A DNA stretch of 14,513 nt from Candidatus Poseidoniales archaeon (GTDB taxonomy: Archaea; Thermoplasmatota; Poseidoniia; Poseidoniales; Poseidoniaceae), in contig JAAXIR010000227.1 in assembly GCA_012270265.1 (NCBI GenBank), forward strand, positions 1-14,513. The letters are read 5' to 3'. The notes below the pieces were generated by a model that saw only the letters and a list, made by a program, of their open reading frames with translations, ran no database searches and had not been told where the DNA came from. Each line of letters starts with the position of its first letter. Within the stretch, counting starts at the first letter, position 1. Of this stretch, positions 1 to 6,776 are shown one piece after another. The position numbers were made by a program, and so were the translations under genes.

Positions 1-655
1 CTTCGCCTTCATTGCCTGCTGCTTCTAGTATGTTCAACTCCTCATCGGAGAAGATGGAAATCTCGTGTGGCAAACGAACGTCCTTGCGCATGATTTCGAC
101 AGTAACACCAATGGTTCCGAGTTTGCGAACAGCAACAGCGTATCCCTTGTCCATGTGCTGGAGTGCAGTCTCACCACAGTACTTGACGTGGCCCATGATG
201 AACTTCTGCGTTCGGTTTCGGGAACCTGTGAGTTTACCAGCGACCGTGACGATGACACCACGAGCCCCTTCGGACATGATGTTCTCTGCTGCACTGTTTC
301 CAGCACGGCGGTAGTACCATCCACGTTCGAGGGAAGATGCGATCCACTCTGCCATGACTTGAGCGTTTAGGATGGAATCCTTCTGCTTGATTTCTTCAAC
401 CTTCAGTTGAGGGTCAAACAAGTCAAACTCGCTCTTGAGGCGACCTTCAAGTTCCTTGATGATCTTACCCTTTCGTCCAATGACGAGACCTGGCTTTACA
501 GCGTGAACGGTCACTTCGGTACCGTTTGGTGTACGCTTAATGTCCAATCCACCGAAGCCAGAGCGCTTTGTGTTCTTCATCAAGAATTCCTTGACGAGGT
601 GACGCTCGACGTTTCGGTCAACAATTGCTTTGATTGTACTCTTCTTTCCTGCCAT
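1..655 (-). CDS. rpsC: 30S ribosomal protein S3 (uS3), partial at the left edge
   Basis: Small-subunit ribosomal protein at the mRNA entry side of the 30S head. The visible part is the first 218 residues from the ATG at 653-655; the frame stays open to base 1, so the C-terminus lies outside the window. The N-terminus reads MAGKKSTIKAIVDRNVER, followed by the KH domain with VIGRKGKIIKEL (GXXG at about residues 60-63). The second S3 domain follows, with a SLERGWYYRRAGNSA stretch and a GTIGVTVEIM strand typical of archaeal S3. A GAGGTG ribosome binding site lies 7 bases before the ATG and overlaps the stop codon of the L22 gene. It is the last gene seen in the L3-to-S3 operon, which is the expected archaeal order. 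The identification is secure; only the end is missing. Confidence 0.96.
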   Translation of the reverse strand, partial: MAGKKSTIKAIVDRNVERHLVKEFLMKNTKRSGFGGLDIKRTPNGTEVTVHAVKPGLVIGRKGKIIKELEGRLKSEFDLFDPQLKVEEIKQKDSILNAQVMAEWIASSLERGWYYRRAGNSAAENIMSEGARGVIVTVAGKLTGSRNRTQKFIMGHVKYCGETALQHMDKGYAVAVRKLGTIGVTVEIMRKDVRLPHEISIFSDEELNILEAAGNEGE

Positions 656-666
656 GATCGTTCACC

Positions 667-1263
667 TCAGAAGTCATCCTCCAACTCATCGTCGGTTGCG
701 GTGAAGTCTTCGAGGAAAATCTCGAGGTTCACCTGGTAGTGGTTGCTAGGTGTTGCACGTCCACGGGCACGTGGAATCCATCCTCGGCGGATTTGACCAC
801 GGTGGGCGGCAACGTGTGTGATTTCCATATCTTCTGGTTCGACATCGTCGTATTGGTGGCGAGCGTTCTCCATAGCACTCTGAATGAGCTTGATGAAGGC
901 ACGGCTTGCCTTGACTGGATATCGACCTGGTCCGACCTTACCCTTGCGGTGTCCAACCATCGAAGGACCTGATCGCTTTCGTCGCTTGTTTCCACTACCC
1001 AATCGGTATGGGACTGCGGTCGCCTTTCGACGAATGTCTGCACGGTCTGAATCGATGAGGAGGACCTCGTTGAGGTACTCGACTGCTCGACCAGCGGTCA
1101 TGCCTTTGATGGCACGAGCGACTTCGAAACAGTGCTTGACGTGCATGTCGACGTTGACTGCACGAGCTGTTGCGAGTCGGCTTCCTTGGAGGAGTTGGGT
1201 GTAACCACGTTGTGGGAGTTGTCGACGCTTTGTTCGACGGTCCATGTTTCGCTTGTTGCTCAT
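667..1263 (-). CDS. rplV: 50S ribosomal protein L22 (uL22)
   Basis: Large-subunit protein whose beta-hairpin lines the exit tunnel. With the ATG at 1263 the product is 198 residues. After a basic N-terminal stretch come the conserved helix (HVKHCFEVARAIKGMTAGRA), a VEYLNEVL segment, the basic loop GSGNKRRKRSGPSMVGHRKGK, and the C-terminal hairpin with RGWIPRARGRATP. It ends in an acidic tail (ATDDELEDDF) that looks like a lineage extension. Two adjacent ATG codons exist (1266 and 1263), and a GTG at 1272 is part of the ribosome binding site. I chose 1263 because it lies 8 bases after GAGG, matching the 7-9 spacing of the neighbouring genes; 1266 is possible. The S19 stop codon is inside this ribosome binding site, suggesting coupled translation. 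Confidence 0.94.
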   Translation of the reverse strand: MSNKRNMDRRTKRRQLPQRGYTQLLQGSRLATARAVNVDMHVKHCFEVARAIKGMTAGRAVEYLNEVLLIDSDRADIRRKATAVPYRLGSGNKRRKRSGPSMVGHRKGKVGPGRYPVKASRAFIKLIQSAMENARHQYDDVEPEDMEITHVAAHRGQIRRGWIPRARGRATPSNHYQVNLEIFLEDFTATDDELEDDF

Positions 1264-1273
1264 CATCTTCACC

Positions 1274-1765
1274 TCACTTCAATGGTACGTGCTTCGATGA
1301 ACGGGTAGCACCAACACCCGGCCCACTGTGGGCAACTCCACGTCGTGTGATTGCGAATTCACCAAGGTAGTGTCCAATCATCTCAGGTTTGACATCGACC
1401 TCAACAAAGTTCTGGCCGTTGTGAACTGCGATGGTCTTTCCAACGAATTCTGGGAGAATTGGCATATCACGTCGATGTGTACGGATTGTGTTTGACTTGC
1501 TTCGCTGAACACGGTCACGGAACTTTTCGTTTTGTTCTGAGAGACCACGAACGATGGAGCGTCGAACACGAGCAGGGAGAAGGCGAGCGAGATACTCGTC
1601 AGATCCTTCTTCCGGGAACATTGGCATGTTGACCAAGGTCTCAATGTCGTATCCACGGTATGTGAATTCCTTCTTCTGTCGAGCCGTCGTGGTCGAAAGT
1701 CGCTTACGTGCCTTTCGTCGACTGGCCTTTGGGGTCATGAATGACTTCTTCTTTTTACGTCCCAT
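1274..1765 (-). CDS. rpsS: 30S ribosomal protein S19 (uS19)
   Basis: Small-subunit head protein that contacts S13 and the tRNA region. It has 163 residues, starting with a strongly basic MGRKKKKSFMTPKASRRKAR extension, as in archaeal S19. A central region with RVRRSIVRGLSEQNEKF follows, then the conserved core with RRDMPILPEFVGKTIAVHNG and the C-terminal signature GHYLGEFAITRRGVAHSGPG. A GAGGTG site lies upstream of the ATG at 1765. An ATG three codons upstream in another frame (GATGTATG) is not used. The gene lies between L2 and L22, 11 bases after the L2 stop. Confidence 0.96.
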   Translation of the reverse strand: MGRKKKKSFMTPKASRRKARKRLSTTTARQKKEFTYRGYDIETLVNMPMFPEEGSDEYLARLLPARVRRSIVRGLSEQNEKFRDRVQRSKSNTIRTHRRDMPILPEFVGKTIAVHNGQNFVEVDVKPEMIGHYLGEFAITRRGVAHSGPGVGATRSSKHVPLK

Positions 1766-1776
1766 ACATCAACACC

Positions 1777-2493
1777 TCATACTCGCTTGCCGCGACCTCG
1801 TCCCGTGCGGCGTGGGGCAATCAAACCAACCTTAGCACCTGGAGGGGTGCTTCGAGCAACTGAGTTTGGTCCGTGGACAGCCTGGTGGTTTCCACCACCG
1901 TGTGGGTGGTCAACAGGGTTCATGGCAACACCGGAAACGTGCGGGAAGAGTTTACCACGAGCCTTGGCCTTGTAGTGAGCAGCCCCTGCAGTTCGCAGAG
2001 GCATCTCGTCACGGCCGTGACCAGCAAGCACACCGATGGTGGCTCGACAGGTGCCTGGAAGTTCCTTGAGGGAACCGGATGGCATTCGAATACGGACCTT
2101 GTCGCCAAGCTTGGCTTCGACGACACAGGAGTTTCCTGCAGAACGGGCAACTTTGCCACCGTCACCAGGTCGAAGTTCGACGTTGTTGATGGCTGTTCCT
2201 TCAGGGATTTCCGAAAGTGGTGTAATGTTTCCAGGTCGCAGGGAGACGTTGTCTCCAATGGCGATTTGGCTACCGATTGCGACACCTTCTGTTGCAACAA
2301 CAAGTGTGGTGTCACCGTCTGGCAGTTTCACACGAGCCAATGGGGCTGTGTGGACAGGTGAGTGAACCAATTCTGTAACTTCACCAACCACATCCATTTC
2401 TCGTGGCATTCTGTTCGCACCAGGGAATCGGTGACTTGACACACGATACCGTGGCGATGATCCTTTGCGCTGTGCACGAATTCTCTTACCCAT
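1777..2493 (-). CDS. rplB: 50S ribosomal protein L2 (uL2)
   Basis: Core large-subunit protein needed for subunit association and close to the peptidyl transferase centre. It has 238 residues, the normal size for archaeal L2, which lacks the long N-terminal part of the bacterial protein. Visible signatures are MGKRIRAQRKGSSPRYR at the N-terminus, the RATIGVLAGHGRDEMP region, and the highly conserved VAMNPVDHPHGGGNH at about residues 189-203, including the functionally important histidine. The basic C-terminus is APRRTGRGRGKRV. The start is supported by GAGGTGAGG just before the ATG. It is flanked by L23 and S19 with about 11 bases on each side. Confidence 0.97.
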   Translation of the reverse strand: MGKRIRAQRKGSSPRYRVSSHRFPGANRMPREMDVVGEVTELVHSPVHTAPLARVKLPDGDTTLVVATEGVAIGSQIAIGDNVSLRPGNITPLSEIPEGTAINNVELRPGDGGKVARSAGNSCVVEAKLGDKVRIRMPSGSLKELPGTCRATIGVLAGHGRDEMPLRTAGAAHYKAKARGKLFPHVSGVAMNPVDHPHGGGNHQAVHGPNSVARSTPPGAKVGLIAPRRTGRGRGKRV

Positions 2494-2504
2494 AATTCCT
2501 CACC

Positions 2505-2762
2505 TCATAGAGCTCCTAGACGCATTGCAGCGTCTTCTGCGTCGTAGCCCTCTGCCAAACGAACGCTTGCATGCTTTCCATGCTTGGTGTTGCGTACGTT
2601 GACGGAGTCAACTTCAACTTCGAAAATGGTTTCAACTGCACGAGCAATTTGCTTCTTTGTAGCTGCTCGGCGTACAATAAACTCGAGACGGTTCTGTGTG
2701 GTACGTGCTTCCATGGTCTTTTCAGTCAACCATGGCATGATGATAACGTCGTATGCATTCAT
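2505..2762 (-). CDS. rplW: 50S ribosomal protein L23 (uL23)
   Basis: Small large-subunit protein at the tunnel exit, where it forms part of the docking site for SRP and the translocon. The 85 residues match the compact archaeal form. The sequence runs MNAYDVIIMPWLTEKTMEAR (the usual 'P.lTEK' start), then LEFIVRRAATKKQIARAVE and FEVEVDSVNVRNTKHGKHAS, and ends in DAEDAAMRLGAL. A GAGGTG site 4 bases (7 from GAGG) before the ATG supports this start. It is 9 bases from the L4 stop, inside the operon. Confidence 0.96.
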   Translation of the reverse strand: MNAYDVIIMPWLTEKTMEARTTQNRLEFIVRRAATKKQIARAVETIFEVEVDSVNVRNTKHGKHASVRLAEGYDAEDAAMRLGAL

Positions 2763-2771
2763 GATATCACC

Positions 2772-3653
2772 TCAGTTGAGAGCCTCCACAGCGTCCTTGG
2801 TAAAGACGGTCAAGCGACCGACATCGCCACCAGGGGCGAGGTCTTCTGCGCTGAGATCCTTTGCAGCAACGACATCGACACCTGGAAGGTTTCGAGCAGC
2901 TTGTGCAAGGCCCGCCTTTTCCTTGACCACCAAAAGAACGGACTTTGGCGTCTTGTGAACACGGCCACGCATGGTTGCCTTACCGGCACGAATCTTGCGG
3001 TTGGAGCGAGCACGGTAGAGATCGTGTCCAAGTCCGAGTTCGTTGAAGATAGCGAGGACCTTACGAGTGGCAGAGCCATGGTTGAAGGTCTCGATGTTGT
3101 ATTCCTCTGTCTTTCCATCGACGGTCTCTGTGTAGTTACCGAGAACGATTGGAAGGTGCTCGACCGACTCATCGAGTTGGTGACCACGAGCGGTGACCAA
3201 TTCCATATCGACGGTTGCGGACAGTGCAGCGTCACGAGCCATGCGTCGTTGCTTGGCGTTGAACTTACGGGACCAGTCCTTCTCGACCTTCGGTCCGTGA
3301 GCACGGCGACCACCCAATGTGTGTGGGTTTTGTGCAGCACGGCGTTGTCCAGTTCGTCGCATGATACGAGAGACACCACGGCCCTTACCCCACCATTCGA
3401 CGGAGTGCTTCATACCTGCCATAGGTCGGCGCTTTCCGACGTGTCGGCGGGAACCGTAGGCTTGTCGTCGGTTGGCTCGGCTGGATGCGACGGCATCTCG
3501 GACGAGGTCGACACGAACGGATTGGCTGAACGATTCTGGGAGGGTGACCTTGGATCCATCTTCGACAGTGATGTCGAAAACGCTCTGAAGGCGACCTGCA
3601 TCCATCTCATCTTGTGTGATGTTGTTGCTGATGTTCTTGACGGCTACCTTCAT
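2772..3653 (-). CDS. rplD: 50S ribosomal protein L4 (uL4)
   Basis: Large-subunit protein whose long loop reaches the exit tunnel. It has 293 residues. It begins MKVAVKNISNNITQDEMDAG, with the archaeal 'LPESFSQSVRVDLVRDAV' region. The basic loop around residues 60-115 (RRHVGKRRPMAGMKHS, RMRRTGQRRAAQNPHTLGG-like segments) contacts 23S rRNA. The domain ends with SVLLVVKEKAGLAQAARNLPGVDVV and a final strand with GRLTVFTKDAVEAL. The ribosome binding site is GGGGG, less canonical than its neighbours, 7 bases before the ATG. The L3 stop is only 2 bases upstream of this start, so translation is very likely coupled. A 372-residue open frame on the opposite strand of this gene is a shadow. Confidence 0.96.
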   Translation of the reverse strand: MKVAVKNISNNITQDEMDAGRLQSVFDITVEDGSKVTLPESFSQSVRVDLVRDAVASSRANRRQAYGSRRHVGKRRPMAGMKHSVEWWGKGRGVSRIMRRTGQRRAAQNPHTLGGRRAHGPKVEKDWSRKFNAKQRRMARDAALSATVDMELVTARGHQLDESVEHLPIVLGNYTETVDGKTEEYNIETFNHGSATRKVLAIFNELGLGHDLYRARSNRKIRAGKATMRGRVHKTPKSVLLVVKEKAGLAQAARNLPGVDVVAAKDLSAEDLAPGGDVGRLTVFTKDAVEALN

Positions 3654-3655
3654 CT

Positions 3656-4672
3656 TCAGGCCCCCTGCTTGCTACGTGTACTCACGTAGGTGATTTCGTA
3701 TGGTTGTGGTTCCTCATTGGAGCGGATTGCATCACGGAATCGGATCAACCGCTTGGCAGGTCCTGGGACGCTACCCTTGATGAGGATGTAATCGGAGTTG
3801 ACTTCACCATAGTGGAGGAATCCACCTGCAGGTGTAATCGAGTGCTCTTCTGGGTTTGCAACACGGAGAACACGCTTGTTGAACTCGGTTCGCTGGTGGT
3901 ATCCAGTTTGACCACCTTGTCGGATGGTCTTTCGGACGTATCCAGTACCGAAGTCACCCATGTTACCGTGTTGTCGGCGCTTCTTGGAGTTCTTGTGTGA
4001 TTGGAGCTTACCACCAAATCGTCGGATAACACCTTGCCATCCGTATCCTTTGGTAACAGCGACGATATCGGTCATTGCTCCTTCTTCGAATGCATCGGTA
4101 AAGGAAACTTCGTCACCGAGTCGCTCTTGGGCAAAGGCGAGTTGATCGCTTGCAGCGCCACCATCGAGTCCAACTTCCATGACTTCAGGAACCTTGGATG
4201 GAGAACCTGTAACGTTGGAAGGTTGTGTGGCGACGATGAGGCGAACTTCGCAAAGGTCTTGCTTTCCGAGATTTTCGAAGTGCTTGTCTGCATCGTGATT
4301 CTTGAGGTTGGATAACCGCTCGAAGATTTCTGGGAAGGATTCTGTGAGTGTATCTGCGTCAACCCATACCTCACCAGCGGCTTGCTTGCCGTATGGTGTC
4401 ATTCTGTAACCACGCACACCGAGGATACGCATCTTTGGTACCTCGACAACGGTGACAGGAATTCGAATTTCCTGACCGGCGCTGGTTGATCGTGGATTGA
4501 GGTCTCGAGCTAGAACGTGTGTCATTCCAGCCTTCCATCCTGCAAATCCTTGCATTCGTACTTCGCTTGCGTCGCTGGTCGGCCATGACTTGACGTGACC
4601 AAACGGTCGGTTGGCCCGCTTGCGCGGGCTAAACGCCATGCTACCTCGACGTGGGTGGTGTCTTTTTGCCAT
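3656..4672 (-). CDS. rplC: 50S ribosomal protein L3 (uL3)
   Basis: Large-subunit protein near the peptidyl transferase centre and first gene of the operon. With the ATG at 4672 the product has 338 residues and begins MAKRHHPRRGSMAFSPRKRA, the archaeal/eukaryal L3 start. An ATG 15 bases upstream (4687) is rejected because it begins the ribosome binding site GGAGG, which sits 8 bases before 4672. Inner signatures include FAGWKAGMTHVL, VEVPKMRILGVRGY, VTKGYGWQGVIRRFGGK and GGQTGYHQRTEFNKR. In the tip of the central extension, the place where archaeal and eukaryal L3 carry a Trp ('GPWHP') has Phe here (about residue 241). A structured non-coding stretch precedes the gene. Confidence 0.96.
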   Translation of the reverse strand: MAKRHHPRRGSMAFSPRKRANRPFGHVKSWPTSDASEVRMQGFAGWKAGMTHVLARDLNPRSTSAGQEIRIPVTVVEVPKMRILGVRGYRMTPYGKQAAGEVWVDADTLTESFPEIFERLSNLKNHDADKHFENLGKQDLCEVRLIVATQPSNVTGSPSKVPEVMEVGLDGGAASDQLAFAQERLGDEVSFTDAFEEGAMTDIVAVTKGYGWQGVIRRFGGKLQSHKNSKKRRQHGNMGDFGTGYVRKTIRQGGQTGYHQRTEFNKRVLRVANPEEHSITPAGGFLHYGEVNSDYILIKGSVPGPAKRLIRFRDAIRSNEEPQPYEITYVSTRSKQGA

Positions 4673-4680
4673 TTTGGGCT

Positions 4681-4685
4681 CCTCC
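4681..4685 (-). promoter_or_regulatory. Ribosome binding site deciding the rpL3 start
   Basis: GGAGG on the minus strand, 8 bases before the ATG at 4672. It overlaps an upstream in-frame ATG (4685-4687), which argues against that ATG as the start and in favour of the start that gives the family-typical N-terminus. Confidence 0.8.
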
Positions 4686-4704
4686 ATTATTCTACAACAC
4701 AGAG

Positions 4705-4841
4705 GCTCCGTAGAGCGTGCGAGGGCTCCTCAGGTCGGGAGTAGCCGTGACACAGAGCGCCATTTCCACGAGCGGGAAACGGTGCCAGCGGGTTCCATTC
4801 GGATTGCCCAACGTGTCTGGCTGCTCACCCTTAGAGCAACC
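4705..4841 (-). ncRNA. Candidate structured leader RNA of the ribosomal protein operon
   Basis: On the minus strand, going towards rpL3, I see these hairpins in order. At 4841-4819: 8 pairs, GGUUGCUC with GAGCAGCC, 7-base loop. At 4785-4757: 11-position stem, GCACCGUUUCC with GGAAAUGGCGC, one A-C mismatch and one G-U, 7-base loop. At 4746-4724: GGCUACUC with GAGGAGCC, one mismatch, 7-base loop. At 4716-4705: GCUC-UACG-GAGC, a UNCG-type tetraloop. GACAC just after the first hairpin could also pair with GUGUC after the second. The minus strand folds better: the first hairpin has a U-G pair that would be C-A on the plus strand, and the UACG tetraloop exists only on minus. The stretch ends about 33 bases before the L3 start, so a regulatory leader is plausible. 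No known RNA family was recognised; an independent small RNA is possible. Confidence 0.45.
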
Positions 4842-4856
4842 TTCCGACTTTCCACC

Positions 4857-4864
4857 CCTATATG
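4857..4864. promoter_or_regulatory. TATA-like element, orientation uncertain
   Basis: The sequence CCTATATG is nearly symmetrical and is the best TATA-like site in the divergent region. Used towards the helicase, it would start RNA near 4885-4890 and give a leader of roughly 75 bases. Used towards rpL3, it would start RNA inside the first hairpin of the candidate leader. No clear BRE settles the direction. Confidence 0.3.
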
Positions 4865-4961
4865 AGTAGTTCGGTGTTTGAAGTGCCTGAAAACCAACGA
4901 CGTCGGCTCGTTTCTACCCTCGCACATCATCCTTTTGAACCCTCGACTTTTTCATCAAATC

Positions 4962-6776
4962 ATGCCTGTCTTGAGCCATCCATTCTTGCGGGATGGCATC
5001 GAGGCGAGAGGCTATCAAATCGCTGCAACGCAAGCATGCATTCGATGTTCGACGTTGTTGGTGATGCCGACTGGATTCGGAAAAACAGCGGTTCAATGGA
5101 ACTGCATAGCGGATGCTTTGGACTCTGGTATCGAAAAAATCGTCATCACAGCACCAACCGTTGGATTGGTTGAGCAGCAACGCCGGATGATTCTCGAACG
5201 AATACGGATCGATTCGGAGCTAGTCCGCACATACACAGGGAGCGACCGTCCTGCGAAACGCGGGGATATCTGGTACGAAGGGACCATCATCATTGCAACA
5301 CCTCAAGTGATACGGAATGATGTCGATTCAGGCCTGATTCATCTCAAGAATGTTGGCCTTCTCATCATTGATGAAGCGCACCATGCAAAAGGCAATCATG
5401 CAACTGCACAAGTTGCTGATCGCTACCAATCTCAGGCTTCTGAGCCTTGGCTCGTGGCAGCTACAGCAAGTCCTGGTTCAACGCAGAATTCGATACGACA
5501 ATTGTGGGGCCGTCTGAACGTCAATCGGATTTTTGTTGCAAAGCGGGAAGATGACCTACTCAAGCCCTACGCTGTGGACATGAACATTGCAACCATACGG
5601 GTCATGCTCGATGCCAAAACGCTAGCCTTGTTGGAGCCACTTGAAGCGCATCAATTCGAAGAGACAGACGCTTTGAAACGACAAGGTTTCCTCGCCCCGA
5701 CTGGCCATCTTACTGCAGGACTGATTGAAGAAGCTGCTCAGAGGGCGAGCATTGCTATTTCACGTAGAGATCCGAGAGGGTATGACGCAGCACGACGAAT
5801 TTCTGATGTCCGAAGAATGCATATGCTTCTTGATTTATTGAAAACTCAAGGATTGAGATCGGCACGCTCCTATCTTGAACGAGCAGATGAGCAACTACGA
5901 GAAGGTGAACGTTCAACCAGTCGATTTCTGAAGAAGCAAGTGGTTCACAACTTCCGACAGGCGGTTCAAGGTATGGAGGAGTGTCATCCAAAGCCTGCAT
6001 ATGTCCGTCAACTTGTTCAAGAACATCTCGAAAAGCATCCTGATGAACGCATTCTTATCTTTAGTGAGTACAGGGATACCGTCGACCATTTGGTTGATGA
6101 TTTGAATCAAATTCCGAATGCTATCGTCGATCGCTTCATTGGTCAGAGCAAGCGAGGCAAGCGTGAAGGAATGTCTCAGAAACAGCAGTTGGAACAACTT
6201 GAACGCTTCCGCAATGGCGACATGAATGTGCTTGTTGCAACCTCTGTTGGCGAGGAGGGATTGGATGTTCCCTCCGCTTCAATGGTGCTGTTTTACGAAC
6301 CAGTTTCCAGTGCGATACGAACCATTCAGCGTCGTGGTCGAACAGCTCGGGAACGAAGTGGATCGGTTCACGTTCTCGTTGCAAACGATACGCGAGATGT
6401 ACATGTTCTCCACGCTTCAAGAAATCGAGAGAAACGTATGCACAGTGTCCTCGGACGAATGCGCCTTGAAACACCACTTGGTTCGTACAAGATCCGCAAA
6501 GAAGGGAAACTGCTCGAATTCAACATTGTTGAAGGAGAAACAAACCAACCTGCGCTTGAGTTTTTGGAACAAGAAAAGGTTCGTTTAAAATCTATAGAAA
6601 AGGATTCACAGAACGATTCGGAGGCAAGAATGGAGAAAAACGAGGAAGTAAAACCCAGCAGTACACCGACACTGCATACGCGTTCTCGTTCTCAGAAAAG
6701 TCTCTTCGATTTTGAAGAAGATTCCAACGATCCGTGGAATCCAGTTCTTGATGGTCGAGACATCAACCGCCAATGA
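4962..6776 (+). CDS. Hef/FANCM-type DEAH helicase without nuclease domain
   Basis: Superfamily 2 DNA helicase of the Hef/FANCM/Mph1 group, which remodels stalled replication forks and branched DNA. The start at 4962 is the first in-frame ATG and gives MPVLSHPFLRDGIEARGYQ, matching the family N-terminus; a TTG at 4878 is in frame but unlikely. The product has 604 residues. Motif I is MPTGFGKT (35-42), motif II DEAH (137-140), motif III TASPG (168-172), and motif VI QRRGRTARE (456-464). Between the two RecA-like halves lies a helical insert (about 220-350) as in Hef. The C-terminal ERCC4 nuclease and HhH of full-length Hef are absent. The tail instead is charged and carries QKSLFDF at 578-584, resembling a PCNA-binding PIP box. 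There is no Shine-Dalgarno before the ATG, so the mRNA may be leaderless. The 3' end overlaps the convergent HdrB-like gene by 14 bases. Confidence 0.9.
   Translation: MPVLSHPFLRDGIEARGYQIAATQACIRCSTLLVMPTGFGKTAVQWNCIADALDSGIEKIVITAPTVGLVEQQRRMILERIRIDSELVRTYTGSDRPAKRGDIWYEGTIIIATPQVIRNDVDSGLIHLKNVGLLIIDEAHHAKGNHATAQVADRYQSQASEPWLVAATASPGSTQNSIRQLWGRLNVNRIFVAKREDDLLKPYAVDMNIATIRVMLDAKTLALLEPLEAHQFEETDALKRQGFLAPTGHLTAGLIEEAAQRASIAISRRDPRGYDAARRISDVRRMHMLLDLLKTQGLRSARSYLERADEQLREGERSTSRFLKKQVVHNFRQAVQGMEECHPKPAYVRQLVQEHLEKHPDERILIFSEYRDTVDHLVDDLNQIPNAIVDRFIGQSKRGKREGMSQKQQLEQLERFRNGDMNVLVATSVGEEGLDVPSASMVLFYEPVSSAIRTIQRRGRTARERSGSVHVLVANDTRDVHVLHASRNREKRMHSVLGRMRLETPLGSYKIRKEGKLLEFNIVEGETNQPALEFLEQEKVRLKSIEKDSQNDSEARMEKNEEVKPSSTPTLHTRSRSQKSLFDFEEDSNDPWNPVLDGRDINRQ
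6693..6713 (+). other. Probable PIP box (PCNA-binding motif) in the helicase tail
   Basis: Codes for QKSLFDF, followed by acidic residues, in a low-complexity C-terminal tail. It fits the archaeal PIP pattern (Q-x-x-hydrophobic-x-x-F) and closely resembles the QxxLFDF box at the end of archaeal replication factor C large subunits. The second aromatic position is Glu. The match is by eye. Confidence 0.6.
6763..6776. other. Convergent gene overlap
   Basis: The last codons of the helicase (stop TGA at 6774-6776, plus strand) and of the HdrB-like protein (stop at 6763-6765, minus strand) overlap by 14 bases. There is therefore no room for separate terminators between the two convergent transcripts. 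Confidence 0.9.

Larger units (their letters stand above)
4673..4961. other. Divergent intergenic region between rpL3 and the helicase gene
   Basis: The longest gene-free stretch here, 289 bases, lying between two divergent genes, so it should hold both promoters. The rpL3-proximal part (about 4700-4845) is visibly richer in G and C than the rest and carries several good hairpins (listed separately). The helicase-proximal part holds one TATA-like sequence and no convincing gene. I looked for tRNA, 5S and SRP RNA signatures on both strands and saw none that hold together. Confidence 0.8.

Noticed and set aside
2571..3689. Long open frame (372 codons) on the plus strand opposite L23 and L4
   Set aside because: It is exactly antisense to two secure ribosomal protein genes, has a Cys/Ser/Thr-rich composition typical of reversed coding sequence, and has no recognisable motif.
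4673..4687. Upstream in-frame ATG for rpL3 (five extra residues MEEPK)
   Set aside because: It overlaps the GGAGG ribosome binding site of the ATG at 4672, and the shorter start matches the family.
4800..4860. GTCGGAAGGTTGC...GAGCAGCC, superficially like the SRP RNA S-domain loop, and AATCCGAATGGAACCC, a little like 5S rRNA loop C
   Set aside because: The invariant spacing and surrounding helices of SRP RNA and of 5S rRNA are missing, and the region is too short for SRP RNA.
4878..4961. TTG-started extension of the helicase by 28 residues
   Set aside because: The extra residues do not resemble Hef N-termini, and the first ATG gives a family-like start.
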